Shown here piece by piece: positions 33,001 to 44,339 of a DNA stretch of 64,000 bases. A model generated the notes under the pieces. That model was not told the DNA's origin. It saw only the letters and a program-made list of their open reading frames with translations, and searched no databases. The stretch spans positions 128,152,521 through 128,216,520 of the forward strand of contig NC_064621.1 in the NCBI RefSeq assembly GCF_023898315.1. The letters run 5' to 3'. How positions within the stretch are numbered: the stretch's first letter is position 1; every line of letters begins with the position of its first letter. Made by a program: the position numbers and the translations under genes. This DNA comes from Schistocerca nitens (lineage: Eukaryota; Arthropoda; Insecta; Orthoptera; Acrididae).

Positions 33001-34422
33001 CACTACTGGAAATGGAAAAAAGAGCACATTGACACCGGTGTGTCAGACCCACCATACTTGCTCCGGACACTGCGAGAGGGCTGTACAAGCAATGATCACA
33101 CGCACGGCACAGCGGACACACCAGGAACCGCGGTGTTGGCCGTCGAATGGCGCTAGCTGCGCAGCATTTGTGCACCGCCGCCGTCAGTGTCAGCCAGTTT
33201 GCCGTGGCATACGGAGCTCCATCGCAGTCTTTAACACTGGTAGCATGCCGCGACAGCGTGGACGTGAACCGTATGTGCAGTTGACGGACTTTGAGCGAGG
33301 GCGTATAGTGGGCATGCGGGAGGCCGGGTGGACGTACCGCCGAATTGCTCAACACGTGGGGCGTGAGGTCTCCACAGTACATCGATGTTGTCGCCAGTGG
33401 TCGGCGGAAGGTGCACGTGCCCGTCGACCTGGGACCGGACCGCAGCGACGCACGGATGCACGCCAAGACCGTAGGATCCTACGCAGTGCCGTAGGGGACC
33501 GCACCGCCACTTCCCAGCAAATTAGGGACACTGTTGCTCCTGGGGTATCGGCGAGGACCATTCGCAACCGTCTCCATGAAGCTGGGCTACGGTCCCGCAC
33601 ACCGTTAGGCCGTCTTCCGCTCACGCCCCAACATCGTGCAGCCCGCCTCCAGTGGTGTCGCGACAGGCGTGAATGGAGGGACGAATGGAGACGTGTCGTC
33701 TTCAGCGATGAGAGTCGCTTCTGCCTTGGTGCCAATGATGGTCGTATGCGTGTTTGGCGCCGTGCAGGTGAGCGCCACAATCAGGACTGCATACGACCGA
33801 GGCACACAGGGCCAACACCCGGCATCATGGTGTGGGGAGCGATCTCCTACACTGGCCGCACACCACTGGTGATCGTCGAGGGGACACTGAATACTGCACG
33901 GTACATCCAAACCGTCATCGAACCCATCGTTCTACCATTCCTAGACCGGCAAGGGAACTTGCTGTTCCAACAGGACAATGCACGTCCGCATGTATCCCGT
34001 GCCACCCAACGTGCTCTAGAAGGTGTAAGTCAACTACCCTGGCCAGCAAGGTCTGCGGATCTGCCCCCCATTGAGCATGTTTGGGACTGGATGAAGCGTC
34101 GTCTCACGCGGTCTGCACGTCCAGCACGAACGCTGGTCCAGCTGAGGCGCCAGGTGGAAATGGCATGGCAAGCCGTTCCACAGGACTACATCCAGCATCT
34201 CTACGATCGTCTCCATGGGAGAATAGCAGCCTGCATTGCTGCGAAAGGTGGATATACACTGTACTAGTGCCGACATTGTGCATGCTCTGTTGCCTGTGTC
34301 TATGTGCCTGTGGTTCTGTCAGTGTGATCATGTGATGTATCTGACCCCAGGAATGTGTCAATAAAGTTTCCCCTTCGTGGGACAATGAATTCACGGTGTT
34401 CTTATTTCAATTTCCAGGAGTG
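33001..34422 (+). mobile_element. Tc1-like transposon, copy 2 (full length, 1422 bp)
   Basis: The left end reads CACTACTGGAAATGG, with one change from copies 1 and 3. The right end is GGAGTG followed by TA at 34423-34424; TA at 32999-33000 precedes the element. It has the same length as copy 1 and is nearly identical to it. It sits in otherwise unassigned sequence. Confidence 0.95.
33245..34267 (+). CDS. Tc1-like transposase, copy 2 (340 aa, open)
   Basis: The frame matches copy 1 with only a few substitutions. The helix-turn-helix and the first two catalytic Asp residues (VFSDESRF, LFQQDNARPH) are kept. Near the last catalytic residue the motif is RSADLPPIEHVWD instead of RSPDLSPIEHVWD, so two positions next to the Glu differ while the Glu itself remains. 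This may reduce activity. The start is the Met of MPRQRGREP, as in copy 1, and upstream the frame is open to 33029. The 32-residue spacing is the same. Confidence 0.92.
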   Translation: MPRQRGREPYVQLTDFERGRIVGMREAGWTYRRIAQHVGREVSTVHRCCRQWSAEGARARRPGTGPQRRTDARQDRRILRSAVGDRTATSQQIRDTVAPGVSARTIRNRLHEAGLRSRTPLGRLPLTPQHRAARLQWCRDRREWRDEWRRVVFSDESRFCLGANDGRMRVWRRAGERHNQDCIRPRHTGPTPGIMVWGAISYTGRTPLVIVEGTLNTARYIQTVIEPIVLPFLDRQGNLLFQQDNARPHVSRATQRALEGVSQLPWPARSADLPPIEHVWDWMKRRLTRSARPARTLVQLRRQVEMAWQAVPQDYIQHLYDRLHGRIAACIAAKGGYTLY

Positions 34423-34424
34423 TA

Positions 34425-36149
34425 TTTCCATGTTCTAGAACGTACTAACACGTCAATACCTTCTTAATAAGCTTGGTCTTAACATAAGTCAGAAACATCA
34501 AGTTCTTAAATTTTTTTAGGGTGAGCGTAAGTTACCCCTTTTACCCCCTCCCCCCCCCCCCCTCTGCCCTTACTTAAAGTGCGTTGTGAAAAATGTGTTA
34601 GTGCTGCTAGGGTTAAACAGTATTTCCTACCAATACTGAAGTACCTGGAGTTGCGACATAGTTATTAAACCCGTGTTCTGAGTTCTTTGTTACATTTCTG
34701 CTACTCATTGTGACTGTAACTTGAGGAACCGGATACAGATTTTCACGTGGTTTCCCACCTTCAGCTATTAAAACTCGTTATCACATTTAAACAACCTGCC
34801 TCATTACCTAGCCACACCGCCACAAACTCTCTCCACCAAAGTTTCAATTATTAAGTCAGTAGCGCTCCCCCTGATCTGTAATGATACTCGATAATTTAAA
34901 GGCAGCAACATACCAGCTCTAATGTTGTGTTTGCCGTTGGGCTTCGCGTCCCCACGGCAATTACCACTGTTGATTCGGCTAAATTTCCTGTCTAGCCAGT
35001 GTATTTCCCCACTGGGAAGGCGGAAGCGTGCTTCGCATCTCCATCCAGACTTGCCGACCCTCTTCTCGCGATATATTTGCTTAGAATAATACTGTCGTGT
35101 TTTCCTTGGAGTGGCTTTTGTAAAGTTTCAGTTCTCTGGTTTTACTGCCCATGAAGCAGAAGGGTGCCTTTATTATCTTGTAGGGTGACACTCGTTCTGA
35201 GATATAATAATGTGCTCCTCGTTTTATGTACTGATAGTATCGAATATTAACTAGAAGTATCTCATAACCATAGTAAGATTTACAGTACATACATCTACAT
35301 TTACTTAAGACTGTATGTCGCAATTTACGAGTGCAAAATACGAAAAGGGGACACAGAATTTCGAAATAATTTCGCTGAATATGATTTTCATGTCATCAGC
35401 TGTATTATGTATAGTTCTACTACCCATTATACTGCATAGTAGATACAGCCAATTTCAAGCAACTCACAAGCAACGAATTAAATATTTCGTATGGCTATCG
35501 CTCGTCAAGTTCTTTCAGGCATGCGTTTCAGAGATACTATTATTGAAGAGTTGATAACTGATGATCGGTTTATAACCACCCACTACGCTTCCGGCTACTT
35601 ATGAACTGAATAGACTACGTACCAAAACTCCTTTGTTGCGCGGGAAAGGCGTCTACTCCGAAGAATAAATCATATTCGGGAAATGTGGGTACAGTTATAG
35701 TTGAGTCTCCAATATCTGCACTTGCAGCAGTGACGATAAGATGTAAAAACTCGGTGAAGGTCAAATGAATATATAAATTGACTGTTCGGATTTACAGTAG
35801 TTGGTCAAATTTGGAAAATATTATAAATCCAGTCAATTAATTAAAGAAAATTAATGGTCCGCCGCACACTACGGAAGAAAATTGATGTCATTGTAACCAC
35901 TGTTAATGTTGAAAAACTTACGCAGAATGCTTGGTTTTGTTCCAAGGCGAAAACAGCACAAAACTGCTAAATATTGCTCTAGAGTGATTTCAGAGGTATA
36001 CATCACAGTGAACTTTTAATTAGGTAACAGATTATGAAAATCAATTAGTAAAAACCTCATCAGTAGTGAACACTGTGCAAAACTTCGTTCACACTCTGTA
36101 ATGTCTTTAATTGAACTCAAAAGTTACTGATGTTAATCATTACTGAACT
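34425..36149. other. Unassigned region with a poly-C run
   Basis: A run of about 15 C residues lies near 34548-34562. I found no gene. The minus frame 35081-35323 and plus frame 35315-35554 are short and without domains. Confidence 0.4.
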
Positions 36150-37405
36150 TTTTCGTTTAGGTTGTAGTTTATCGTCACTCAATAATGGAACACGTATTAT
36201 GTTCGAGTAGAGTGACTTTTCTGGAGACTAGAAATCTACTCTGTAGGAATCAGCATGGGTTTCGAAAAAGACGGTCGTGTGAAACCCAGCTAGCGCTATT
36301 CGTCCACGAGACTCAGAGGGTCATAGACACGGGTTCACAGGTAGATGCCGTGTTTCTTGGCTTCCGCAAGGCGTTCGATACAGTTCCCCACAGTCGTTTA
36401 ATGAACAAAGTAAGAGTATATGGACTGTCAGACCAATTGTGTGATTGGATTGAAGAGTTCCTAGATAACAGAACGCAGCATGTCATTCTCAATGGAGAGA
36501 AGTCTTCCGAAGTAAGAGTGATTTCAGGTGTACCGCAGGGGGGTGTCTTAGGACCGTTGCTATTCACAATATACATAAATGACCTTGTGGATGACATCGG
36601 AAGTTCGCTGAGGCTTTTTGCAGATGATGCTGTGGTGTATCGAGAGGTTGTAACAATGGAAAATTGTACTGAAATGCAGGAGGATCTGCAGCGAATTGAC
36701 GCATGGTGCAGGGAATGGCAATTGAATCTCAATGTAGACAAGTGTAATGTGCTGCGAGTACATAGAAAGATAGTTCCCTTATCATTTAGCTACAAAATAT
36801 CAGGTCAGCAACTGGAAGCAGTTAATTCCATAAATTATCTGGGAGTACGCATTAGGAGTGATTTAAAATGAAATGATCATATAAAGTTGATCCTCGGTAA
36901 AGCAGATGCCAGACTGAGATTCATTGGAAGAATCCTAATGAAATGCAATCCGAAAACAAAGGAAGTAGGTTACAGTACGCTTGTTCGCCCACTGCTTGAA
37001 TACTGCTCAGCAGTGTGGGATCCGTACAAGATAGGGTTGATAGAAGAGCTAGAGAAGATCCAACGGAGAGCAGCGCGCTTCGTTACAGGATCATTTAGTA
37101 ATCGCGAAAGCTTTACGGAGATTATAGATAAACTCCAGTGGAAGAATCTGCAGGAGAGACGCTCAGTAGCTCGGTACGGGCTTTTGCTAAAGTTTCGAGA
37201 ACATACCTTCACCGAAGAGTCAAGTAGTATATTGCTTCCTCCTACGTATATCTCGCGAAGAGCCCACACAGAGGCATACCGACAATCCTTCTTTCCACGA
37301 ACAATACGAGACTGGAATAGAAGGGAGAAACGATAGAGGTATCAGGGTACTCTCCGCCACATACCGTTAGGTGGCTTGCGGAATATGGATGTAGATGTAG
37401 ATGTA
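36150..37405 (+). mobile_element. CR1-like LINE, 5'-truncated, well preserved
   Basis: The copy starts in the reverse transcriptase and ends with the terminal GGATGTAGATGTAGATGTA at about 37386-37404. The repeat of the terminal hexamer, the RT motifs and the truncated 5' end are typical of CR1. It is much better preserved than the other CR1 copies in the window. Confidence 0.9.
36185..37336 (+). pseudogene. CR1 reverse transcriptase fragment with one internal stop
   Basis: The first frame (36185-36871) reads NQHGFRKRRSCETQLALF, FRKAFDTVPHSRLMNK, GVPQGGVLGPLLFTIYINDL and LFADDAVVY (catalytic Asp pair). It stops at 36869-36871 in a D-L-K-stop-N-D-H-I context, where functional copies read W-x-D-H-I. 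A second frame (36887-37336) continues with ADARLRFIGRIL, LVRPLLEYCSAVWDPY, KIQRRAARFVTG and FFPRTIRDWNRR to the natural C-terminus. Only one stop separates the two parts. The endonuclease half is missing, so the copy cannot move itself. Confidence 0.9.
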
Positions 37406-39094
37406 ATCTCTTTCCTGAGAGTTCCAGTTACGTAATTTCGATTGTATGGTACAGCGTTACTCAATAATCACATTCCTGTGCGTTGTAGTTACGTAATTCC
37501 TATTGTAAAACTATTGCAAAGTTCGTGATATGATTTTACTGACATCTAATATCAAATTTTAATTCTATTCACTAACAGTTACTGTTAATGACTTTGTGCA
37601 ACTAACACTGTAATTGGCTCATGATCTTAATTCACATTTCTGAGTGATTGCAGCTGTGTGGAAGTGTTGTGTAAAAATGAAAACTTATTTTTCAATGAAA
37701 AAGAAGAAAAGTACTTTTTACTGAATTTTACTTTGTTAAACACATCATATTTCAGATTACTGTTTATTAGATTGAAGTACTTGCGTTAATTATTGTTTTG
37801 CATACTATTGAAATTGTAATTACTTTTATTTCTTTTATAAAGGCGCTGTAATAGTTCCTTAACAATTAAGATTCTCTCGGATTATTAGTAACGGATAGGG
37901 TGGATCCTACTTAGGTATTTTGTCTTAGGTAAAACTGAAGGTCATCACTTTGATATAACTCGGTATTATTGCAACACAAAGTGAACTATGGCTCTGCCTA
38001 GCCGTATGAAAGTCTGACCAAGTAATTAGTTGGATGTTGCTCCAGGTTGAGATGTTGTCGGTGCAATGTCAGGCACTGTTCGTTGACAATTTGTGGCACA
38101 CTCTCTTCTTCTTGCAGCTCCGTAACAAATGAAATTGGGCTCACAGTACTGTTCTTGTTAATTTTCATCGTCTTGCGGTTATTATACTGTGCCCATTTAA
38201 TGCCATATACTAGTCCACACCAAATACATGTCAAGCTATTACATACTGTATCCCCACTGCTCTACGGCGACTTCTCAACAAAAAAAATCCGCAGAGAGAC
38301 TCGAATGTCTCTCTCAACGCTGTCCTGCATTCTGCTCTGCACTGTACCCAACTGCTGACGCGTTTGCGCGCAAACATTTATTTAACTTCACAGTGTGAAA
38401 ACATTCCCTTTCATATGACAAATAATAGCACACATATTTACAATCTTTGACCCAAGAAAAAAAAGACATCGAAAAGTAAAATTGCAAGGAAAAAGGTCGG
38501 TAGCCCACGGAGTTGTTGTGTTACAAGTCGAATTTACTCGATGTTGATGAGGAAATATCTGAATAAAGATGATGGTGGATAAACATGTGAAAAGAATGAG
38601 AGATTAATAATTATTCGTTATAAACTACAACGAGAAAGGAAGACAAGTTGATTGCATATGGTGGACGTGAAGTATGGCAAGATGGTACAGGCAGATGTGT
38701 AATATCTGCATGTAAGGAGGCGACGAGAAAGTAGTAGTGATTTTGCGACAAGCCGAGATACGACTATTACGTGTGGCTACATTCAAGTAAATCGGAACTG
38801 CGTTTAATTACTGAAACATAATATTTGGGTGGAACAGGTTTCGGGCTGGGGATCATACAGCCGTGGGCTCAGTTTGACAACTAATTTATTAAACATAAAA
38901 ATTCCGGACAACAGAACAATAACAACTAAAAATAAATTAATTTGAAACTTGAAACCGATCTACAAAGCAAATCAGAGCTCAAATAACACAATAACAATTA
39001 AAATGCCTCCATCACAGTAAAACAGAATTTAGTGAAACAGAATTAAAATCGTCTTTGCTCCTGCACAAGGAATCAGTCAAGCACAATGATAATT
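37406..39094. other. Unassigned AT-rich sequence
   Basis: No recognisable gene is present. Overlapping short frames at 37998-38234 (-), 38047-38358 (+) and 38314-38508 (-) show no domains. Confidence 0.4.
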
Positions 39095-39520
39095 GCAGTA
39101 CGTGGCCCTTGTCCACATACGGTAAAATATATATACAAGAATTATATTCGCCTTTGTGAATATAGTGAAACTTCATCTCCACAGTTTATTACTGATGATG
39201 AAAATTTATACCGGACCTGGACTAGAACCCGGATTTCTCGCTTTATGAGAGTGGTCGTCTTAATCACTTTTTTTTTATCTCTTGTTCCCTTTCGTTCCTT
39301 GCATCTGCTCGGTGCGGGCGTCGTAAGACACCCGTTTATGTTCCTTGTTGATCGATTAACTCAGTTATTTTATTACAGAGGGCAGATAACCCTCTGACCG
39401 AACACGCTGACCTACAGTGCCGGCAGCTTCGGCTATCCGAGCACACTGCCCGGACAAACTCAAACACTTCCATAACGTCATCGCTTTGTCCACATCCGGC
39501 AATCTCAACTTTTTGCATGA
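39095..39520 (-). mobile_element. tRNA-derived SINE, family E, split by another SINE
   Basis: The minus-strand box B reads GGGTTCTAGTCCAGGTCCGG (complement of 39214-39233). The head continues on the far side of an insertion with GGCTATCCGAGCACACTGC (39431-39449). Joining 39268 to 39427 gives an unbroken tRNA-like head. The body lies at about 39095-39210. I recognise the head as a dispersed SINE of orthopterans. It is older than the SINE inside it. Confidence 0.6.
39269..39426 (-). mobile_element. tRNA-derived SINE, family D, inserted in the family E SINE
   Basis: In the minus direction it starts CTGCCGGCACTGTAGGTCAG, then GTGTTCGGTCAGAGGG, a TCTGTAATAAAATAACTGAG block and an ACGACGCCCGCACC block, ending in an A-rich tail. 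The same family is seen at 43290-43555 in the other direction. Confidence 0.75.
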
Positions 39521-40141
39521 CTACCTAAACACATATCTCTGTAAAATTTTTTGTACAGTAAGATATGTAAACTCTCGCAGAAAATCTGTTATGCTCACAG
39601 TGTAAATAAAAGAATATCACTTTCTCTACAATAAAACATACAAATCAGTGACGCACCCTGTGTGCAATCAACAAAATGAAAATGGTTCTCACTTTTAGAG
39701 TACACATTCGCATTCCTAGCGTGCCTTCACACGAGAAAGCTAACACGTCGCGCTGCAACCACACACTTTCTGTGTGTAATATTGCTCGTTAACCAACTAT
39801 CTACATGAACCTTTTGTACTCTGTGCTGTACACTCTACTGGATAACATAACCACAAAGATGCAGCTCGTAGATAGTGTCCATCTTAAAATAGTGGAAGTC
39901 ATTTCTAAAACTCCACTGTAATTGCTATCTTTTGGGCTGAGAAAAAACACCCGCCTCTCCAACGGGTTCACACAGCATCAACGCCCTGTACTGGCCGTTA
40001 TTGATGTGCCAGTGGACAGCTCCTTCACGCGCCAGCTTATAGAAGGCCTCTCGTTTTCAGCCTCGCAGCAGCTGACTTCCGGTACGGGCACCAACGCCGC
40101 CGGGCCAGTGACGCACCACAGACTGGTTCACCACTTCCACA
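39521..40141. other. Unassigned region, partly GC-rich
   Basis: From about 39950 the sequence is GC-rich with phrases such as CACCAACGCCGCCGGGCC. It continues on the far side of the palindromic mariner (41251-41450). It may be an old repeat or LTR that served as the mariner's target. No gene is supported. Confidence 0.35.
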
Positions 40142-40315
40142 TACGAGGTGTGGCTAGAAAAAAACCGGACTAGTACTGGTGAAACAATAAAACGAATGCA
40201 AGAAGGCTGAAAGTCGCGTGGCCTGTCACGTGAATCTCGATCCACCTACTGCTCGAGTTTCATCTGCCTCCTGCACTCAGTCTGCCCGTGGCGTCTGTTT
40301 TAAGTAGTTGACGTT

Positions 40316-40621
40316 TTGTCTGTGCGTCGGAAAATGTTGAGTGTACAGAAAGAACAGCGTGTTAACATCAAATTTTGTTTCAAACTAGGAAAATCTGCAA
40401 GTGAAACGTTTGTAATATTACAACAAGTGTACGGCGATGATTGTTTATCGCGAACACAAGTGTTTGAGTGGTTTAAACGATTTAAAGATGGCCGCGAAGA
40501 CACCAGTGATGACACTCGCACTGGCAGACAATTGTCAGCAAAACCTGATGCAAACATTGAAAAAATCGGTAAACTTGTTCGACAAGATCGCCGTTTAACA
40601 ATCAGAGCAGTGTCTGAGTGA
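40316..40621 (+). pseudogene. Mariner transposase N-terminal part, left arm
   Basis: The frame gives MLSVQKEQRVNIKFCFKLGK, then a mariner helix-turn-helix with LSRTQVFEWFKRFKDGRED and QDRRLTIRAVSE, ending in a stop. After the stop the same frame continues in the spacer (VDKESVRQILHESFNMNK, then EQKERRRMICSDILE), the normal next part of a mariner transposase. The catalytic domain is absent. The start is more likely the second Met (40334). Confidence 0.9.
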
Positions 40622-40656
40622 ACAGGAGTTGACAAGGAAAGTGTTAGGCAGATTCT

Positions 40657-41076
40657 TCATGAAAGTTTCAACATGAACAAAGTGTGTTCAAAAATGGTTC
40701 CAAAGTGTCTCACAATTGAACAGAAGGAACGCCGAAGAATGATTTGTTCTGACATCCTGGAAACTCCTGTTAACTCAGACACTGCTCTGATTGTTAAACG
40801 GCGATCTTGTCGAACAAGTTTACCGATTTTTTCAATGTTTGCATCAGTTTTTGCTGACAATGGTCTGCCAGTGCGAGTGTCATCACTGGTGTCTTCGCGG
40901 CCATCTTTAAATCGTTTAAACCACTCAAACACTTGTGTTCGCGATAAACAATCATCGCCGTACACTTGTTGTAACATTACAAACGTTTCACTTGCAGATT
41001 TTCCTAGTTTGAAACAAAATTTGATGTTAACACGCTGTTCTTTCTGTACACTCAACATTTTCCGACGCACAGACAA
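40657..41076 (-). pseudogene. Mariner transposase N-terminal part, right arm
   Basis: This is the inverted copy of the left arm and differs by three residues over about 100 (VMLQQ for VILQQ, RPLSAKT for RQLSAKP). It reads through the position where the left arm has a stop (AVSELTGVS), then enters the complement of the spacer, where the meaning is lost. The two arms pair exactly about the centre at 40696. Confidence 0.9.
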
Positions 41077-41453
41077 AACGTCAACTACTTAAAACAGACG
41101 CCACGGGCAGACTGAGTGCAGGAGGCAGATGAAACTCGAGCAGTAGGTGGATCGAGAGTCACGTGACAGGCCACGCGACTTTCAGCCTTCTTGCATTCGT
41201 TTTATTGTTTCACCAGTACTAGTCCGGTTTTTTTCTAGCCACACCTCGTACTACGTTGCGGGCACCACTAGCTGCAGCTGACTGGCGCCCCTTCCTCCGC
41301 CCTGCCCCATCTCTAAACCAGCGGTGCTCGCGTCATTCACGTGCGAGTGTAGCATGCGCTCCTGCGGTGTCCTGCATAACACGCCACCAAGCATGTCACT
41401 CTTGACTGCTTGGTACAGCACATTACAGGACGTTAAATCTTCAGTGATATTTA

Positions 41454-42790
41454 CACTACTGGCCATTAAAATTACAACACCACGAAGATAACGTGCTACA
41501 GACGCGAAATTTAACCGACAGGAAGAAGATGCTGTGATATGCAAATGATTAGCTTTTCAGAGTATTCACACAAGGTTGGCGCCGGTGGTGACACCTACAA
41601 CGTGCTGACATGAGGAAAGTTTCCAACCGACTTCTCATACACAAACAGCAGTTCACCGGCGTTGCCTGGTGAAACGTTGTTGTGATGACTCGTGTAAGGA
41701 GGAGTAACACGTACCATCACGTTTCAGACTTTGATAAAGGTCGGGTTGTAGCCTGTCGCGCTTGTGGTTTATCGTATCGTGTCATTTCTGCTCGCGGTGG
41801 TCGAGATCCAATGACTGTTAGCAGAATATGGAATCGGTGGGTTCAGGAGGGTAATACGGAACGCCGTGCTGGATTCCAAAGGGTCAATCAGTAGCAGTCG
41901 AGTTGCCAGGCATCTTATCCGCATGGCTGTAACGCATCGTGCAGCCACGTCTGGATCCCTGAGTCAACAGATGGGGACGTTTACATGACAACAACGATCT
42001 GCACGAACAGTTCGACGACGTTTGCAGCAGCATGGACTATCAGCTCGGAGACCACGGCTGCTGTTACCCTTGACGCTGCGTCACAGACAAGACCGCCTGC
42101 GATAGTGTACTCAACGAGGAACCTGGGTGCACGAATGGCAAAACGTCATTTTTTCGGATGAATCCAGGTTCTGTTTACAGCATCATGATGGTCGCATCCG
42201 TGTTTGGCGACATCGCGGTGAACGCACATTGGAAGCGTGTATTCGTCATCGCCGTACTGGCGTATCACCCGGCGTGATGGATGGGGTGCCATCTCGGTCA
42301 CCTCTTCTTCGCATTGACGGCACTTGGAACAGTTGACATTACATCTGAGATGTGTTACGGCCCGTGCCTATGCCCTTCATTCGATCCCTGCGAAACCCAA
42401 CATTTCAGCAGGATAATGCACGACCGCATGTTGTAGGTCCTGTACGGGCCTTTGTGGATATAGAAAATGTTCGACTGCTGCCCTGGCCAACACATTCTCC
42501 AGATCTCCCACCAACTGAAAAAGTCTGGCCGAACAACTGGCTCGTTACAATAAACCAGTCACTACTCTTGATGAACTGTGATATTGTCTTGAAGCTGCAT
42601 GGGCTGCTGTACCTGTACACGCCATCCAAGCTCTGTTTGACTCAATGTTCCGGGTACTGATTTTTCAGGATCTATGCAACCAAATTGCGTCAAAATGTAA
42701 TCACATGTCAGGTCTAGTATATTTGTCCAATGAATACCCGTTTATCATCTGCATTTCTTCTTGATGTAGCAATTTTAATGGCCAGTAGTG
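41454..42790 (+). mobile_element. Tc1-like transposon (third family), 1337 bp
   Basis: The inverted ends CACTACTGGCCATTAAAATT and its complement lie at 41454 and 42790, bordered by TA at 41452-41453 and 42791-42792. It carries a damaged transposase. The ends begin CACTACTGG as in copy 2 at 33001, but the inner parts differ, so they are separate families. Confidence 0.92.
41685..42656 (+). pseudogene. Tc1-like transposase (DD34E), broken
   Basis: The first frame reads MTRVRRSNTYHHVSDFDKGR, then a helix-turn-helix (LSYRVISARGGRDPMTVSRI), and stops at 41892. After a gap with frameshifts there is WQNVIFSDESRFCLQHHDGR (first Asp). The last frame has PTFQQDNARPH (second Asp) and PWPTHSPDLPPTEKVW (Glu). 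The spacing between the second Asp and the Glu is 34, the canonical Tc1 value. Stops and shifts make it inactive. Confidence 0.88.
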
Positions 42791-43289
42791 TACATCAATG
42801 GATAAAAGGCAATATCATGTCCCATCACACACAATCCCGTAAAAAAACCTACGAAACTCAGCTGTGAAGAAATATCGGAATCTCCTATTGACTCCCGAGG
42901 TGGAAGGTACTGTAATCACGAAGCTAAATTGCGTTTAGCATGTTGCCAGAAGATACGAGAGAAGTACTCGGAAACAAAATGTATTTTTCATCAAATTTCC
43001 TTCTTTATTTTAGGGTTTATTAAAATTTTTGTCTCCCCCTACACATTCTACTCTGTGCATCTCGCCTCTAGTAACAAGGAAGCTATTCCCTGACGTCTTA
43101 CACCCCGTCATATCATACCGCCACTTCTTCATGTCAGTGTTCTCCATGTGTTCCTTTCTTTGCAGGTTCCGCGGGGCACCTCGTCATTCCTTATGTATTA
43201 AAAGACAATTACAAGCTGCACTATTTTCACTCTTTTTCTGCTTATTGCGCATTATCTACAGCTATCGCCGCTTCTCCGCCCCCAATCAT

Positions 43290-43555
43290 GCCGGCACGGT
43301 AGCTCAGCGTGTTCGGTCAGAGAGCCGGTTGGCCTCTGTAATAAAAAACCTGAGTGGAAGGATGTCTTGCGACGTCCGCAACGACCAAACGATCAATAAC
43401 GAACAAAATGCAAAAAAAAGGTCAGCGGGTTAGCTGCCCTCTGCAATAAAAAAACTGAGTTAATGGATCAACAACGAACTTAAACGGATGTCTTACGACG
43501 TCCGCCCCCAGCAGATGCAACGAACAAAAGCGAACAAAATGAGAGTCAAAGAAAA
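43290..43555 (+). mobile_element. tRNA-derived SINE, family D, partial dimer
   Basis: The head reads GGCACGGTAGCTCAGCGTG then TTCGGTCAGAG. A first body has CTCTGTAATAAAAAACCTGA and CTTGCGACGTCCGC. After an A-rich spacer a second body starts GGTCAGCGGGTTAGCTGCC, with CAACAACGAACTTAAACGG and TTACGACGTCCGCCCC. The ends are A-rich. This looks like a head-body plus body arrangement. It lies inside the minus-strand RTE. Confidence 0.75.
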
Positions 43556-44181
43556 AAATTTTCGTCTTCTGACCTCTTTCTCAATATTCGTATTTCTTGC
43601 TTACATTACCTCCTAAACATTACTTTGCCAGTTGCATCGTGGACGACCCCTTGGCTTCTGCTGAGATGAAATTTTGGTAGCAGTTTTTTTTCTTTTTTTC
43701 TGGCTTCTTCTCGTTCAGAACTTCTTCGTTGTTCTTCTTATCTTTTTGTTTTACAGCACAGAGTTCATTGTCCTTGTTACATCTCGTAACTGATCCCTTA
43801 TTAATCTTATTAGTGATTTCATCATTGCTTGTGCAATATATTTTGCCTTTTCCCCAAGACAATTACTTCTCCATCTATCTCCAAATTATTTACTTTTTCC
43901 GTTCCAGCAGCCAAGTAATCACACTTCTTCGTGTTCATCTTCAGGACAGCTTTATTGCGTTCCTCATTCAGCTTTCTTATGATACGAGGGGTTCGGGCAT
44001 AAAACATGGTAAATGACGTTTTGCCAAAAATTATTTATGCCACATACGAGGTAGTATCTTGCATGCTAAGAGTAGTACACTAATTACTCTCCGAAAATCT
44101 CCACAGATGGCAGCAAAATACAACTTGCATTTTCAGTGTAAGTAGCGACATCTGCATGTATAACATGTTATCTATGAGAAA

Positions 44182-44339
44182 ATGGCTACCGCGAGAAAGT
44201 TGGAGTTTGGGAGCACGATGGATGAGCACGATTTTGCAAAGAGCTATTAAACAGTGATTTTGAGTGTGATAACAGTGATAAAAATCTAGATTACCACGAT
44301 ACAGAGAGTAATGTCAGCAGTAATAATGAAGAAAATATG
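44182..44339 (+). pseudogene. First exon of the element gene (acidic N-terminus)
   Basis: ATG at 44182 opens MATARKLEFGSTMDEHDFAK, after which one base change of frame is needed. The following codons (44241-44339) read ELLNSDFECDNSDKN, then Asp/Ser/Asn/Glu-rich sequence ending N-N-E-E-N-M. The exon ends exactly at GTAAGT (44340). An acidic, low-complexity start is common in transposases. The frame change points to decay of this copy. The choice of ATG is tentative. Confidence 0.55.

Larger units (their letters stand above)
40144..41248. mobile_element. Palindromic mariner: two head-to-head copies of the 5' half
   Basis: The two arms, 40144-40630 and 40762-41248, are 487 bp each and exact in length. 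They are inverted complements with only a few differences. The spacer is 131 bp. TA at 40142-40143 and 41249-41250 flanks the whole, and both ends start CGAGGTGTGGCTAG, a mariner terminus. The left arm plus spacer reads as a continuous mariner 5' end down to I-C-S-D-I-L-E, then the sequence reverses into a second copy of the same 5' end. It has no complete transposase. A transcript across it would fold into a long hairpin. Confidence 0.95.

Noticed and set aside
36313..36741. Minus-strand 142-codon frame in the CR1 copy
   Set aside because: It is antisense to the reverse transcriptase and has no motif.
40673..41092. Plus-strand 139-codon frame over the right arm of the palindrome
   Set aside because: It is the antisense of the mariner N-terminus on the minus strand.
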